NCBI RefSeq assembly: GCF_002105155.1
Contig: NW_019029006.1
Location: 434,001 to 498,000 of the forward strand
DNA from: Lobosporangium transversale
Lineage: Eukaryota > Mortierellomycota > Mortierellomycetes > Mortierellales > Mortierellaceae
Reading direction: 5' to 3'
Length of the DNA stretch: 64,000 bases
Shown here piece by piece: positions 1 to 11,123 of this stretch. The translations under genes were made by a program, and so were the position numbers. Numbering within the stretch: position 1 is the first letter of the stretch; every line of letters starts with the position of its first letter. A model generated the notes under the pieces. It was not told the origin of the DNA and ran no database searches. It was given only the letters and a program-made list of their open reading frames with translations.

Positions 1-1
1 A

Positions 2-984
2 ACGGCACAAATTCTTTTTCAGCGATTCTTCTATCAGGCATCGTTACGTAAATTTGCCATTCGAGTAAGTTACAAGGTTACGGAGCATATATGAAAGGAA
101 GCGAGGAAAAAGTCGTTCGAATATGAGTTTTCTGCCATGGCAAGTAACAATTATACGTTACACTTTTTTGTTTTGTTTTTAATTTTAGGATATTAGTATG
201 GGTTCTGTATTTTTGGCATCAAAAGTCGAAGAATGTCCTGTACGAATGACGGATCTAGTCAATGTTTTTGATCATTTACATAAAGTCTTTCGACGTCGTC
301 CAAGGCCCATTGATCCATTGGTTCTCTTTGGACAGGAATTTTATGATCTCAAGAACGCGGTCGTGATTGCAGAGATGCAGATTTTGAAGAAGTTAGGGTT
401 CAATGTCCATGTTCAGCTTCCATATGCCATCATGGTCAATTATCTCAAGGTCCTTGAGCTTACTGAGCATCCTACAATCCCACAGCGAGCTTGGGGGTTC
501 TTGAACGATGGGTAAGTAAATAGATGAATAATTTATAACAAAAGCAGAAAAAAAAAAAAAAAAAAAAAGAGTAACGACACAAATAACCTAAGATAGCCTG
601 GCGTTTACTTTTTTTAGGTTAAGGACAAGTGTTTACATTTGCTATCAGCCGCCAGTTATCGCTTGTAGTGTGATATGGCTGGCTGCACGAGAGGCAGGTG
701 TACCATTACCGACAAATCCGGCTTGGTGGGAAGTATTAGACTCGGACTTGGAGGATATTGAAAACATCGCTGGACATATTAAGTCGCTCTATTATAGGAC
801 ATTACCCATCCCTGATCTACCGTTTACAATTACTGAAGTAGAACCGTATCTCCAACAACAACAACAACAACAACAGCAACCAAATTCGAGTACAGAAGTA
901 GATGCCAAAACGACAAGAACGACAGATACAACAACCACAGCTCAAGTTCCACCAAAGACTACAAGAATATCTCGCTTTTCATGA
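2..984 (+). CDS. Cyclin-L-like cyclin, 5' end outside the window
   Basis: Cyclin box protein of the cyclin L type, a family that partners CDK11-like kinases in transcription and splicing control. The window opens inside the gene. Exons are 2-64, 189-511 and 618-984, with GT-AG introns and phases that agree. The first exon reads TAQILFQRFFYQ, matching the start of the first cyclin fold. Exon 2 carries FLASKVEECPVR and LKKLGFNVHVQLP, both typical of cyclin L. Exon 3 has the second fold (VIACSVIWLAARE, then VPLPTNPAWW). The tail is a run of nine glutamines followed by a Thr-rich stretch, then TGA. It lacks the long arginine/serine tail of animal cyclin L. The family is sure; the exact subfamily (L versus K or T) is less so. 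Confidence 0.85.
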
Positions 985-1515
985 ATGGATTTTTTTTTAT
1001 TTGTTAATTAGATTAGGCTTTTGTATTATTATTAATTCTCATACCCTATTTGGTATAATCTTTTTTAAGAAATGATTTGTGATCCCATGTGATTTAAAAG
1101 GAGATCGTGCGAAACAAAGTCAACTTTCCTTTCTTTAATACGATGTGCAAAAGCAAAATTGCATGGACCGTGCTTGGTGTTCTGTGGAGAAACATGCAGA
1201 ATCCTTGTAATAATGGACTGTGGAGAAGAAAGGATGAGAGCGGTAAAATGAGCTGACTTTTGAATCGATTCAAGACATAATTATCCGTGCTTCTATCTAT
1301 TATATTCTAATATTACGAATCATCAGGCTTATCACATCATTCAATACCCCCTCCAATTACCATCACGATCATCATCAGAATCATTACCAACATCATCACA
1401 CTAAAACCATTTTCGAGCCCAGACCAAAAAAAAAAAAAAAAAAAAAAAAAGGCGAGCTGCGCCTTGGCGAACATGCGGACGGACATGAATGTTACGCACA
1501 GTCACAAAGCAATTA

Positions 1516-1549
<34 letters not shown>

Positions 1550-1765
1550 CCACTCCGCTCCACTCCACTCCACTTCAGTTCATTCTCATTTAGATTCTTT
1601 TTTATTTTTTATTTTTTATTTTTTTTTCGCAAAAAGAGACTCGGAATTATTTTTCACTCTATTCCTCTATCTTTCTACTGCCCTTTATTTTATTTTATTA
1701 TATCTTACTTGTGGTCTCCTCCTTTTGAGGCCATATCTTTACAACCGAAAAAAATAATACATAGT
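985..1765. other. Intergenic gap with poly(A) and poly(T) runs
   Basis: No gene is visible. The stretch is the 3' flank of the cyclin gene and the promoter or leader of the F-box gene. It contains a poly(A) run near 1426-1450 and a poly(T) run near 1521-1546. The AT-rich leader ends just before the ATG at 1766. Confidence 0.5.
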
Positions 1766-2844
1766 ATGCCACATATCATCGACTCAAAACCTGCATCTAC
1801 AGGCCCCGCAACAGCAGGGATAGGAATACATGCAACCGCAACCGCCTCCCGCACAACAATCATTGCCAAACATCAATCCTCATCCCCTCTTGCGAAAGAA
1901 ACCCCTGTTGCCGCAGCAAGCAAAACAATGGATATCGGGTCCGAGTCCGAATCCGAGTCCGTGTATTCTTTGTACACGGATGATTCCGAACTTGATGAAA
2001 CTGACCTCTCTTCAGCAGAGTCACAAACAGAACAGCAACAACAACAACAACAGAAACAACGAAGAGGAAGAAGAAGAAAAGGATATGATCTTTTCTCTCA
2101 ATTACCTGATACGATTCTCCAACAAATTCTAGCCTATTTACCTCCCTTTCAAATGCTCACCATCTCGGAACTCTCTCGCAAGTTCTACAACTTTGTAGTC
2201 TTGGGACAGGAGATGAATGAGGTTTGGTTCCGATTAGTGAAACATGAAGAGGCCGAGGAAAAGAAACGGGTAGAGTGGTATAAGCAAAAGAGACTGGAAC
2301 AGGAACAACGAAATGTTCAGATGATGCGCTCATTTTCCAATTCTTCCACTGGCTCCATTGGCTCTAGCTTTGGAGAGGACTCCGTTGCACCATTATCGAA
2401 ACAGGCCCAGAGACTCTTGAACAAGAAACAAGAGGCCGCCGGTAAATCAACAGGAAGTTCAGTCAAGGTGATGAAACGCTCAGACCGAAAGAAGAATTGG
2501 TGCAAGATTTATGTGGACTCGATTTTACGTGGCAATGGTGAGAGTCCTTTAGAATCCTTGGATAAAGTTGTACCAGGGTAAGTTCACTGCTCCAATTCAT
2601 AAAAGGAAAAAAAAAAAAAAATTTTTTTGAGGGATACGCCGTCTTTTTCATTCTTGATCGATTTCCCGATTTCACATGGGACTTGGGGATTGGACTCGTG
2701 GACCCTTTTTTTTTTTAGTTGTTTATTGATATTTTGTGTGAGGGAGTTTTTTTCTTTTTAAACCAAGGAAAGCACAGGAAGAGGATGGTTCATTCAATAA
2801 CAAATGGCGTGCATCATAGTACTAACTTCACCCCTACTCCATCC

Positions 2845-2875
<31 letters not shown>

Positions 2876-3193
2876 CTTTCCGTGTTCCATAGGTCCGCCA
2901 AGAAATCCCGTACTTTTCAGACGATTATCTTGAATGAACCACTTTCTGAGGACCATTACAGGGAATATCAAGGTGGCTCCTCTGATGATAATACCACTGC
3001 CAATAAAGAGATGTCACGTGAAGCCAAGACTCAAGCCAAAATTGAAAAGCGAATGTACTACAAGATGATTCGAGCTAAACCTAAAGGCAAGAAGGCTGGA
3101 CAGTTAGACTCTGCTGCTGCCAAAGCAGATAGAATGTTGTCCTGGAAACAGCAACCGGAATGGAGCGAGCAGGATCAGCTGGGCGACTATTAA
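1766..3193 (+). CDS. F-box protein, two exons
   Basis: Probable substrate adaptor of an SCF-type ubiquitin ligase. Exons are 1766-2577 and 2893-3193; the 315-bp GT-AG intron splits a glycine codon and ends after a long T run. The ATG at 1766 is the first in-frame methionine after an A-rich leader. Residues 1-110 are low complexity, with an acidic ESESES region, a short polyQ and a basic RRGRRRK patch. The F-box follows at about residues 112-155: LPDTILQQILAYLPP, then LSRKFYNFV. The rest is charged and Lys-rich with no recognisable substrate-binding repeat. About 370 residues in total. The F-box call is solid; the target is unknown. Confidence 0.8.
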
Positions 3194-3416
3194 GCGATTT
3201 TTTTTTTTTTTATTCTCCAAAAACATATATTCATTCATACATGCATACAATAAGAAACTCGGTCATATCAATATTTTTCATGCCTTTTTCTTCTTTACCC
3301 TCTTCACTCTCTTTTTCTCCCATGACTGGCATGTAACTTTCTAGTAGATATACCCTGAGCTATCACCCAAATCATCGTATTACAAAACATTATCGTTTTC
3401 ACATATCTCTTGACTG

Positions 3417-3464
<48 letters not shown>

Positions 3465-3648
3465 TTGAAGTATATAAACAACATATACAGTACAGAATAA
3501 AATAGACGTATTTATTACAACAAGGTAAAAAAAAAAGTATAGAGGATCGAAATGGATGTATAAGGGATTCACTTAAGGCGTTTTTTTCTTTATTTTCCTT
3601 GCATGCTTATTATTGGAAAATAAAAAAAAAAAAAAAGAGAAGGCGATA
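3194..3648. other. Convergent intergenic gap with a 42-base poly(A) run
   Basis: Lies between the F-box gene (+) and the CYSTM gene (-), so it holds two 3' ends. The striking content is an uninterrupted run of 42 A at 3421-3462, flanked by AT-rich sequence. No gene seen. Confidence 0.6.
3421..3462. repeat. 42-base poly(A) run
   Basis: The longest homopolymer in the window, uninterrupted, between two convergent genes. Confidence 0.9.
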
Positions 3649-4839
3649 TTAACAGCAGCCATCAAGACAGCAGCACAAGCAGGCTCCGAGCGCGCTATAA
3701 GAGGATATTGAAAATTATAGGAAGAAAACATCATTAGTATTCCAAAAAGTTTCAGAAGTCTATGTTTTGACACTAATATTAATTAACACCCGATCGATCC
3801 GATGATCCAGTGATCTGATAAAGATACTAGTGAGCGTCATGCTAACTTCCGAAATTGTTGCCAAGCTTGTCCTGCATTTGTCTGTATGTTTCAGAATGTA
3901 TTGTAGGTTGAATGAGATTGCATGAAAGAGGTGCGTACTACTTAACAACCTCGTTTCTTTGTCGAATGAGGAAAGACACTCTAAATATCTGAACTTATCC
4001 GCAGAGGTGCAGAGGTAAGAGCCAGCAACGAAAAGTTCCCGGTCATTGTTCCTCTTCTCTCTTGCTCTTTCGCCCAATTTACACAATAAACCTGTCTGGA
4101 AGATGTGATCCATCCACTCAAACAAATAAACAAAATACAAAAAAAGTGCGATGAGAGCGATTTTCTGTAGGTTTGTTGTTATTGGATGTTGCTGGATGTT
4201 GGAATATTGGGATTGTTGCACAAGAGACAAGAGGCCATTTTATTTTATTTTTCCTTTTTGTCGATTCCAGAAAGAGTCACGTCCAAAAAGGAAAGAATAA
4301 AAAGCAATAAAAAACAATATAAAAAAAAAGCAAGAGAGTCTAGCTGATTGAAAGACAAATTTACCATCCAAAGCACAAATCGTCGGTCTTGTTGTTGTTG
4401 TTGTGTTGGGGTGCTGCTTGTTGGTGAATAATGACCTGAGGTTGTGGAGAGGCTATTAATAATAAAGTATAAAAAAAAAAAAACATAGTGGATTAGATAC
4501 ATTAGCATAGAATGGGATAGCTGAGGCTCAAAGTCAATATGGGAAAGAGAGAAAATGGATGAATGTATAAAGACGATGAGGAAGAGAAGAAGAGAAGGAA
4601 TAAAGGAGCTTACGCTGGCCATAGTATCCTTGTTGTGGTGTTTGAGGGTATCCAGGCTGACCATAACCAGGCTGTGGGGAACCATATGGTTGAGGGGGAT
4701 ATCCGGGCTGAGCAGGTGGAGGGTATGGGGAAGGCTGCTGGCCGTAAGCAGGCTGACCATAGGCGGGCTGGCCATATGCAGCCTGTTGAGGGTATTGAGG
4801 AGGCTGAGAAGCGTAATATCCCTTATTATCGGTCGACAT
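3649..4839 (-). CDS. CYSTM-type cysteine-rich tail protein, three exons
   Basis: Small protein of 119 residues built like the CYSTM family, which are membrane-associated stress-related proteins with a proline/glutamine-rich body and a C-terminal cysteine cluster. Exons on the minus strand are 4839-4614, 4452-4365 and 3694-3649; lengths 226, 88 and 46 sum to 120 codons and all phases agree. The body has PAYGQ and PGYGQPGYPQ repeats. The tail, joined across the 670-bp second intron, reads CFGCALGACLCCCLDGCC, with cysteine spacing matching CYSTM. The last exon encodes only the cysteine tail. The ATG at 4839 sits just downstream of an AT-rich leader. The role in this organism is unknown; the family is linked to metal or stress resistance in yeast and plants. 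Confidence 0.8.
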
Positions 4840-7269
4840 CTTTAAATTTATATTATTAATATGAAAAGAAAAGAAAAAGAGTGTGTGTTGGTAATGGGAG
4901 GAGAGATGAAATGAGAGAAAAAGAGAGGGGAGAGAAAAGAAATAAAGAGAGTAGAGAAAAAGAAAGAAAGTAGAAAAGAATAGGGCAAAGATGCGTTCCC
5001 GCTTTATGTTCCTGGGCAGAAAAAAAAAAAAAAAAAAAAAAAGGTGGGCTGATGGGCGGCTATCTCTCTTGAGTTTATTAACTTGTTCCCAAGCCTTTTT
5101 CTTGTGTCCCTTGCACAAATTGCGTGTGTGTATGCATCTGTGCCTGGATCAAATGTGCACTGCATCGACAATGAACAAAAAAAAAACAGCGCTACTATTT
5201 TTAGGGATGTTATGTACCATGCTTCCCGTTTTTATACATTCATTTTGCATCTAACAAAATAGCTTTAGCCAATAGACTAAAAGCTATATTGTAATTAAAC
5301 AAGAGATTTTCATCCATGTGGCCAGTCCCATGTTCAGGGAGTGATTTTTGCTCATTAAAGATGCATCCAAGATCATTTGAAGCGATAATGATTACAGGGA
5401 AGATGGGAATAAAAGAATGCAGTTGTTATGTGGCTGTCGACTCTTGGCCAACAAGCAATCCTCGCCGCAATGAATGTTTTTTCTTTTTGCTTTTTGGCGC
5501 TTTTGGTAGTTTGGTCGAATAAACACAAGTTTGTATTCAGTACACAAAAAAAGCATTGGTACACATGGAAAGGCTAGAAGGCTTCTTTTTTTTAAAAAAA
5601 AAAGTGAGACCAACAAGGACACAGCCAGTCGAACATCCACATTCAGGTCACGAACAACAGGTGTATATTAAATATCACTGTGTTGTTTATCCAATAAGTT
5701 ATAACCATTCGAGTACGATTTAACTATCATCACAGTCGTAGTGGCTATAGCTCACGTTTGCCTTAAGATGTGTATGCTTATCATGAATGGGATAAATGTC
5801 GGATTCAAATGTATTCCGCATCTCTTCTTTATTGGGTAACGCGTAAACTATACTCCTTGTCTTCTTTAGGAATGTGAATGTTCAATAAATCAAGGGCACA
5901 ACACAAAATAATAATAATAATAAAAAACTAGAGTGGAGAGAGCTTAAGCAACACATAAAGCGGACATTTTGTCATACATCCAACTCGATGGCTCGTTTGG
6001 GGATCTTGCAGCGCGGTAATCCCCAGTCAGAGCACATGAGTACCTGCTCCGTTCCAAGTAGACAACAACTTTATCAGACTTGAGTGAAATGCTGAATACT
6101 GAGGAACGACAAATGGTTTCGTAAAAAAAAAATAAAAAGAGAAAAACATATACTGAACAGACTCACAATTGCACACTCAATATAGCATCATATAACTTTG
6201 TATACACACAGTCGATGCACTGCCCATTGGTATGTTCATTATCGACAATCAGACATGGCTAAGCTATCATTGACAGACGCGTAAAAAGACTCCAGTGTTG
6301 GGGTTTTCAGTCCACGAATTAAAGGGATCTATTGGGTCAAGAGGCATTTCTTGTAAAATTAGATCAAGAATAAATTTGTTTGCTCACATGCTCTGTGACC
6401 GTGACAATGGAGAAGAAACAAAGAGTTTTTTGAACTTCGCCAACATGAAACTTACAATAAACATGTATATCCTCTTATACAAATATTTGTGTACTTCTAC
6501 GTTTATTGCTTTATCACTGTTCATTGATTGTAATAAACGAGGCCTTGCCTGTGTGCGTGAACAAAGAGGTGGCGTTTCTACGACTGTAGAAAAAAGAACT
6601 GTCTGTGTGTACAAAAGCCCATGTTTGCTACAACCCAACAAGCACGTGTATTGTCATCATGTTGTTCACAGCCCCACTTCTTTCTGTTTGGCTGTGCTGA
6701 GAGAAATGCGTGGCAACCGGATATCTGTGGCTGGTTGGCTGGTTGGCGGGCTGGTTGGCTTGTGGCCAAAAATTTAATTTAATTTTAGGAGGTTGTGTTT
6801 GTGACATGAGGAGTATGCAGCTTGTTAAAGAATGAACATGTTTTTATTAGTCTATCGTTGTCATCGTCTTTGTAGTATTGTGTGTGTTTCGATAAATAGA
6901 AGCAGCAGACATAGAATCTTCTTTTTTCTTTCTTCTTCCTGCATCACTTTTAACAACAGTAATAAGGTGTGCTTAAAGCGTCTTCCCAGGACTTCATGAT
7001 CTCGGGCGGCTTTGTGGATGTGATAGGAGAAAAAAAAAGTGACATTTTGAGTGATAATGTTTTGCTTGTTGTGTTTAGATCGACTTGATAAAGAATAGGC
7101 CAATCACTGAACGGTGGTCCAAGCTCAAACCTCCCACTAGATAACCTCTTTTTCTTCCAAGTTGAACAAACACCTTTCGCCATTACCGTCCATTTCTCGT
7201 CAAAGAAAAAGCTCATTGCACCACACAGCTTCCCTTCTCTCTCTTTCACTCATTTTTTCTTTTAAACAC
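4840..7269. other. Long stretch without a confident gene
   Basis: About 2.4 kb between the divergently placed CYSTM and RabGGTase genes. It contains GA-rich sequence at 4860-4980, a poly(A) run near 5021-5042, and a GGCTGGTT-type direct repeat near 6730-6762. Two minus-strand fragments look faintly coding: a 10-codon ATG start at 7217, and an open stretch ending in a stop near 5979. I could not join either into a gene. Confidence 0.4.
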
Positions 7270-7550
7270 ATGGTATCAAATTACAGTTGGGCTATAATCT
7301 ATCAAATAAAACAATGGAGTACAATATACCAGCATACTGATAAACGCATGGCAACTTTTTTCTTTTTTTTCTTTTTCCAATTTCACTTGTTTGGCGATGG
7401 ACTTTCTTTTTTTTTTTTCCTTAGGAGGGTCGACACGGTAAAAGGAAAGAGAAAGCAGGATCGCCTGAGCTACTTAAGGCTAGACAAGAGGAGGAAACTG
7501 CTCTCTTGCGCGATTATTCCAAACTGAAGGATTCACTCAAGCAAATTGCA

Positions 7551-7584
<34 letters not shown>

Positions 7585-10198
7585 AAAGCTCTATACTTAC
7601 AGTTTTAGCGTTCGGCTACTTGGGACATACAGGATCGGGTTTGCTAACCTTTGTTCTTGTTGTTTTTATTACTACTGCAGACCGACTCCAAGAAGAAAGA
7701 TAGTGACGCGCTTAAAACAACAGCGTTGATAATTCAACTGAATCCTGGGTACTACTCCGTCTGGAACTTGCGACGGACGATCCTCCACGAGGGATTCCTT
7801 CAAAATACGTAAGGCCACCATTTGTCAATGGACAGCGTCTGCCATGTGTTTTATAGTAAACCGCCCCCAGCTTTTGACAAACCTAACCCTCTCTTACTTG
7901 TAGAAATGAAGAAACCACTCAGGGCATTTTTAACGAGGAGATCAAGTTTGTAGATGAGATCCTCAAACAGAATCCGAAATCGTATTGCGCCTGGAACCAT
8001 CGTCGATGGTGTGTCGAGCAGATGGGCCGAGGCTCTTCCTGGGAGGATGAGTTGGCTATGACCGATAAAATCTTGAAGGACGATCCTCGCAACTGTAATT
8101 TTCTTTTTTTTCCCCACTAATCTTGTTGAGCTTGATGATGTCATGCTGATCATCTTTTGAAACTTCTAAACACATGATTCAAGATTGAACTAATGGATTG
8201 ATTGCTTTATTATTAAACAAAATAGACCATGGATGGGACTATAGAAGACATATCATTAGACAACTAGATCTTCAAAACCAATCCCCGACTGAGGAAGCCC
8301 TTCAGCGCCTTCAATCCGAGCTGGAGTTTACGACATTAAAGATTAAAGAGGATCCCTCCAACTACTCAGCATGGCACAGCAGGAGCAAGTTAATAAATGA
8401 ATTGGCAGAAAACATGGCAGAAAAAGACAAGAAGGCAATGATTGACAGCGAATTCGATCTGGTCAAAGATGTAGTCTATAAAAACCCAGATAACCAAAGT
8501 GCCTGGTTATACAATCTTGGACTCATTGGACGGGGTAAGTTTTATTTTTATTTAGTTGTGTATTGCCAATCCCAATAGAAAAAAAAAAAATGCATACTAA
8601 TTTTCATTTCCTTTTCTGATTGTCATTAAAATGGTGTGTAGAGGAGCCAAGTATTTCAATTATAGGTGCTAGTGTGATCTCATTCCACCCATTGGAAGTG
8701 GTAGTTGCTTTTGACCAGAATGTCAAGCTTCGCAACCCGTTCACGGTTTCAACCATGTTGGATCATAATGTTGTCCCATTAGAAGGGGAGTGGAAAGCGA
8801 CTGGCTCAGATTCTTCACTTGGCTACATTTGGATTTTCCAGCAAGTGTCTGGCTCAGTCTATGGCCCTACAGTGGAAATTGTGATCTTTGCGAACGATGT
8901 CTATGGCGTGAAAGCTGGCTCAAAGCTTGGATCACCGGCCGTTTGCTTTGAAGTTGAGACAGGAGAACAAGATTTTGGTGTCATCTCAGGTCGACTGAAT
9001 CAGTTGGTCGTTGGCAAGAATTTGATGATAGATGTCACTAAGCGGCTTGGTCCTGTTTCTAATCCAGATGGGACGTTGGAGGCGATCCGAGAGCCTGAGG
9101 TTAAGCATGTTGTAACATCCCTTACAACATCCACTTCGCTCCAGGACAGGAGAGTGGTATTGGAGCGTGAGATCGCGGTTGCTCGCGAACTAATGGGAGT
9201 AGAGCCTGACTGCAAATGTAAGGTGTTAAAGGAACAGCGGCTTGTAAAATATGTTATCTTCATGTCTTTAACTGGTAAGCTGCTTTTGACATTTTTTTTT
9301 TTTTTTTTTTTTTTAGGGCCAATTCAAGTTTTGACAACACTACTATTAGAACTGCGCAAGACCATCAGTCTCCATTCTGCAGAGGCCAGGATAATTGATG
9401 ATGAATGTATTGGGCTACTGGAAAAACTCATTACGCTTGATCCTTTACGTCAAGAACGCTATGAGGATCGCCGTAAGTCCTTGTTACATTTTCTATTTCT
9501 ATTTCTTTTTCTTTTTTATTATTGCTCATTAAAACATCAGATCAAAAGTAATTGCTGAAACTATAAAGTTCTTTTACCTTTTTTTTTTGTATAATTCCGC
9601 AGGAACACAACTCGTCTTTGATCGCGAAACGCTCCATTTACTCAAGGACGCGAAGCGGTCCCACGGGATGGAGTTTGCAGATGAACAGCCTCGAGATCTG
9701 GATTTATCAATGCGAGGCCTTACACACATCCCAATCTCATCTTATTTAATGCACCTCCATACCCTCGATCTGGACTCGAATGCAATTACCTCGACTCGGT
9801 TCCTACGCAACTTGCTGAACGTGCGACGTGTAAACTTAGCCAACAACTTGATTGAGCGATTGGAAGGGTTACAGCATGCTCCTAGCCTCGAGTTCCTGTC
9901 ATTAGAAAATAATTTGATTGCGACATGGGAGGATGTGTTCTCTGGATTTGTATTCTGGCATGAGGGCAAGTTGGGTCGTATGGGTGCACAGGTCAAGGTC
10001 CTTTTGGGATTAAACCCTGTGATTGAAAATGAGGGAGGCGAATATGTATTGGAACATCGATGGGAGGATGTGGGTGAAGTCGGCGTGGATATTCAGTGGA
10101 TCTCGGAAGAGGCGCGATTGGCTGCAGAAACCCACGCTACAGTAGTGAGCGGCACTCGCCGCGTCAGTATCAATGTTATCTTAGATGGAACTCATTGA
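7270..10198 (+). CDS. BET4: Rab geranylgeranyltransferase alpha subunit with Ig-like and LRR domains
   Basis: Alpha subunit of RabGGTase (GGTase-II), which with its beta partner attaches geranylgeranyl groups to Rab GTPases in the cytosol. Exons: 7425-7547, 7681-7808, 7904-8094, 8226-8534, 8642-9217, 9317-9472 and 9603-10198. A probable first exon holds only the ATG at 7270-7272; this start is the weak point. The first listed intron is GC-AG (donor GCAAGT at 7548). Prenyltransferase-alpha repeats are clear: NPGYYSVWNLRR, NPKSYCAWNHRRW, YHGWDYRRH, NYSAWHSRS and NQSAWLYN. Then comes a region matching the mammalian Ig-like domain (EVVVAFDQNV onward), a helical linker (CKWPIQVLTTLLLELRK), and C-terminal LRRs (LHTLDLDSNAIT, LEFLSLENNLIA). 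At about 690 residues it is much longer than yeast Bet4, which lacks both extra domains. Confidence 0.88.
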
Positions 10199-11123
10199 CT
10201 ATGATAAAAAAAGGGAAAAAAAGTATTTACATTTAAATATATTTACATCTCCACCGTATTACTACCGCATGTTTATTAGTTTATTTTCTCTTCATGGCAT
10301 CATCGGTTTTTTTTTTTTTTTTTTTTTTTTTTTTGGTGTTCAGACATCCCAGTCAGGCCGTGTAGGAACCGCATACACGTATCAAATGACCACATGCCGC
10401 TCAGTCCCCCTTGTTCTATGCAAAGCAAATAGCTTAACACGATCAAAAAATTAATGCTGCCAATGCCACCAAAAAAGTTGGAAGGTCATGCCACCCATGC
10501 TTCTAAATGACAAGTCTAGTCCCTCTGTCGTTGGATTGGCGGATGTGCTCACACATTCCGTAAATATTAATCCCATTCCATCATTGCTCTTCTGCCCCTC
10601 TGCTCAATGCCGGCAATCCGGGACAAGGCTATGATTTATGGCCAAGACTGTATAAGGCTGAATGTTCAATCATGAGAGCAGTCGACAGATGCTTGCAATC
10701 CTTTACTCTACTGTACTTTCAGCCATATCATGAGCCTAATAAAGTCATGAACTGGACAGCTTTCATGACTAAAAACATGTTGGTTCCATCCAGATTATTC
10801 TATCCCAGAGTAAAAACAAACAAAACGATCGATGGAGTTGTGGTTTGTGTCTTTTTTTATTTGCCTATTCATAAAACCATGCTCATGTCTTTCATTCTTA
10901 AAATTCATTCACCTTGTTCATTCACACTTCCTCAACTCCCTTTCTTCTCTTTTTAAACCTTTTTCAAGGCCTTCCCTCTTTACTGAGAGCACTTGTACCA
11001 TTTCTTCCTGCTGACAGCCTCATTTTGTTTCCAGCGAACGTTGCATTCTTATTTTTTTTTATTTCGAGCACAAGCACACATTGTGATTTGGCAGTCCTTA
11101 ATTCAATAATTAAGCATAAAAAA
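10199..11123. other. Intergenic gap, promoter side of the F-box/LRR gene
   Basis: No gene seen. It holds a poly(T) run at about 10307-10334 and then unremarkable AT-rich sequence. The last 200 bases are pyrimidine-rich, as expected of a fungal leader, and end in AAAAAA directly before the ATG at 11124. Confidence 0.5.

Noticed and set aside
3760-4230. Long minus-strand open frame inside the CYSTM gene
   Set aside because: It lies wholly within the second CYSTM intron, has no domain, and the splice model explains the locus better.
4555-4859. Plus-strand open frames opposite the CYSTM first exon
   Set aside because: They are antisense reflections of the PAYGQ repeat coding sequence.
5979-6060. 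Minus-strand stretch reading MCSDWGLPRCKIPKRAIELDV before a TGA
   Set aside because: It looks like a possible last exon, but no upstream exons with matching phase could be found, so no gene is called.
11040-11123. Longer N-terminus for the large F-box protein
   Set aside because: The frame is open upstream but has no ATG, and the sequence is a pyrimidine-rich, hydrophobic-coding leader.
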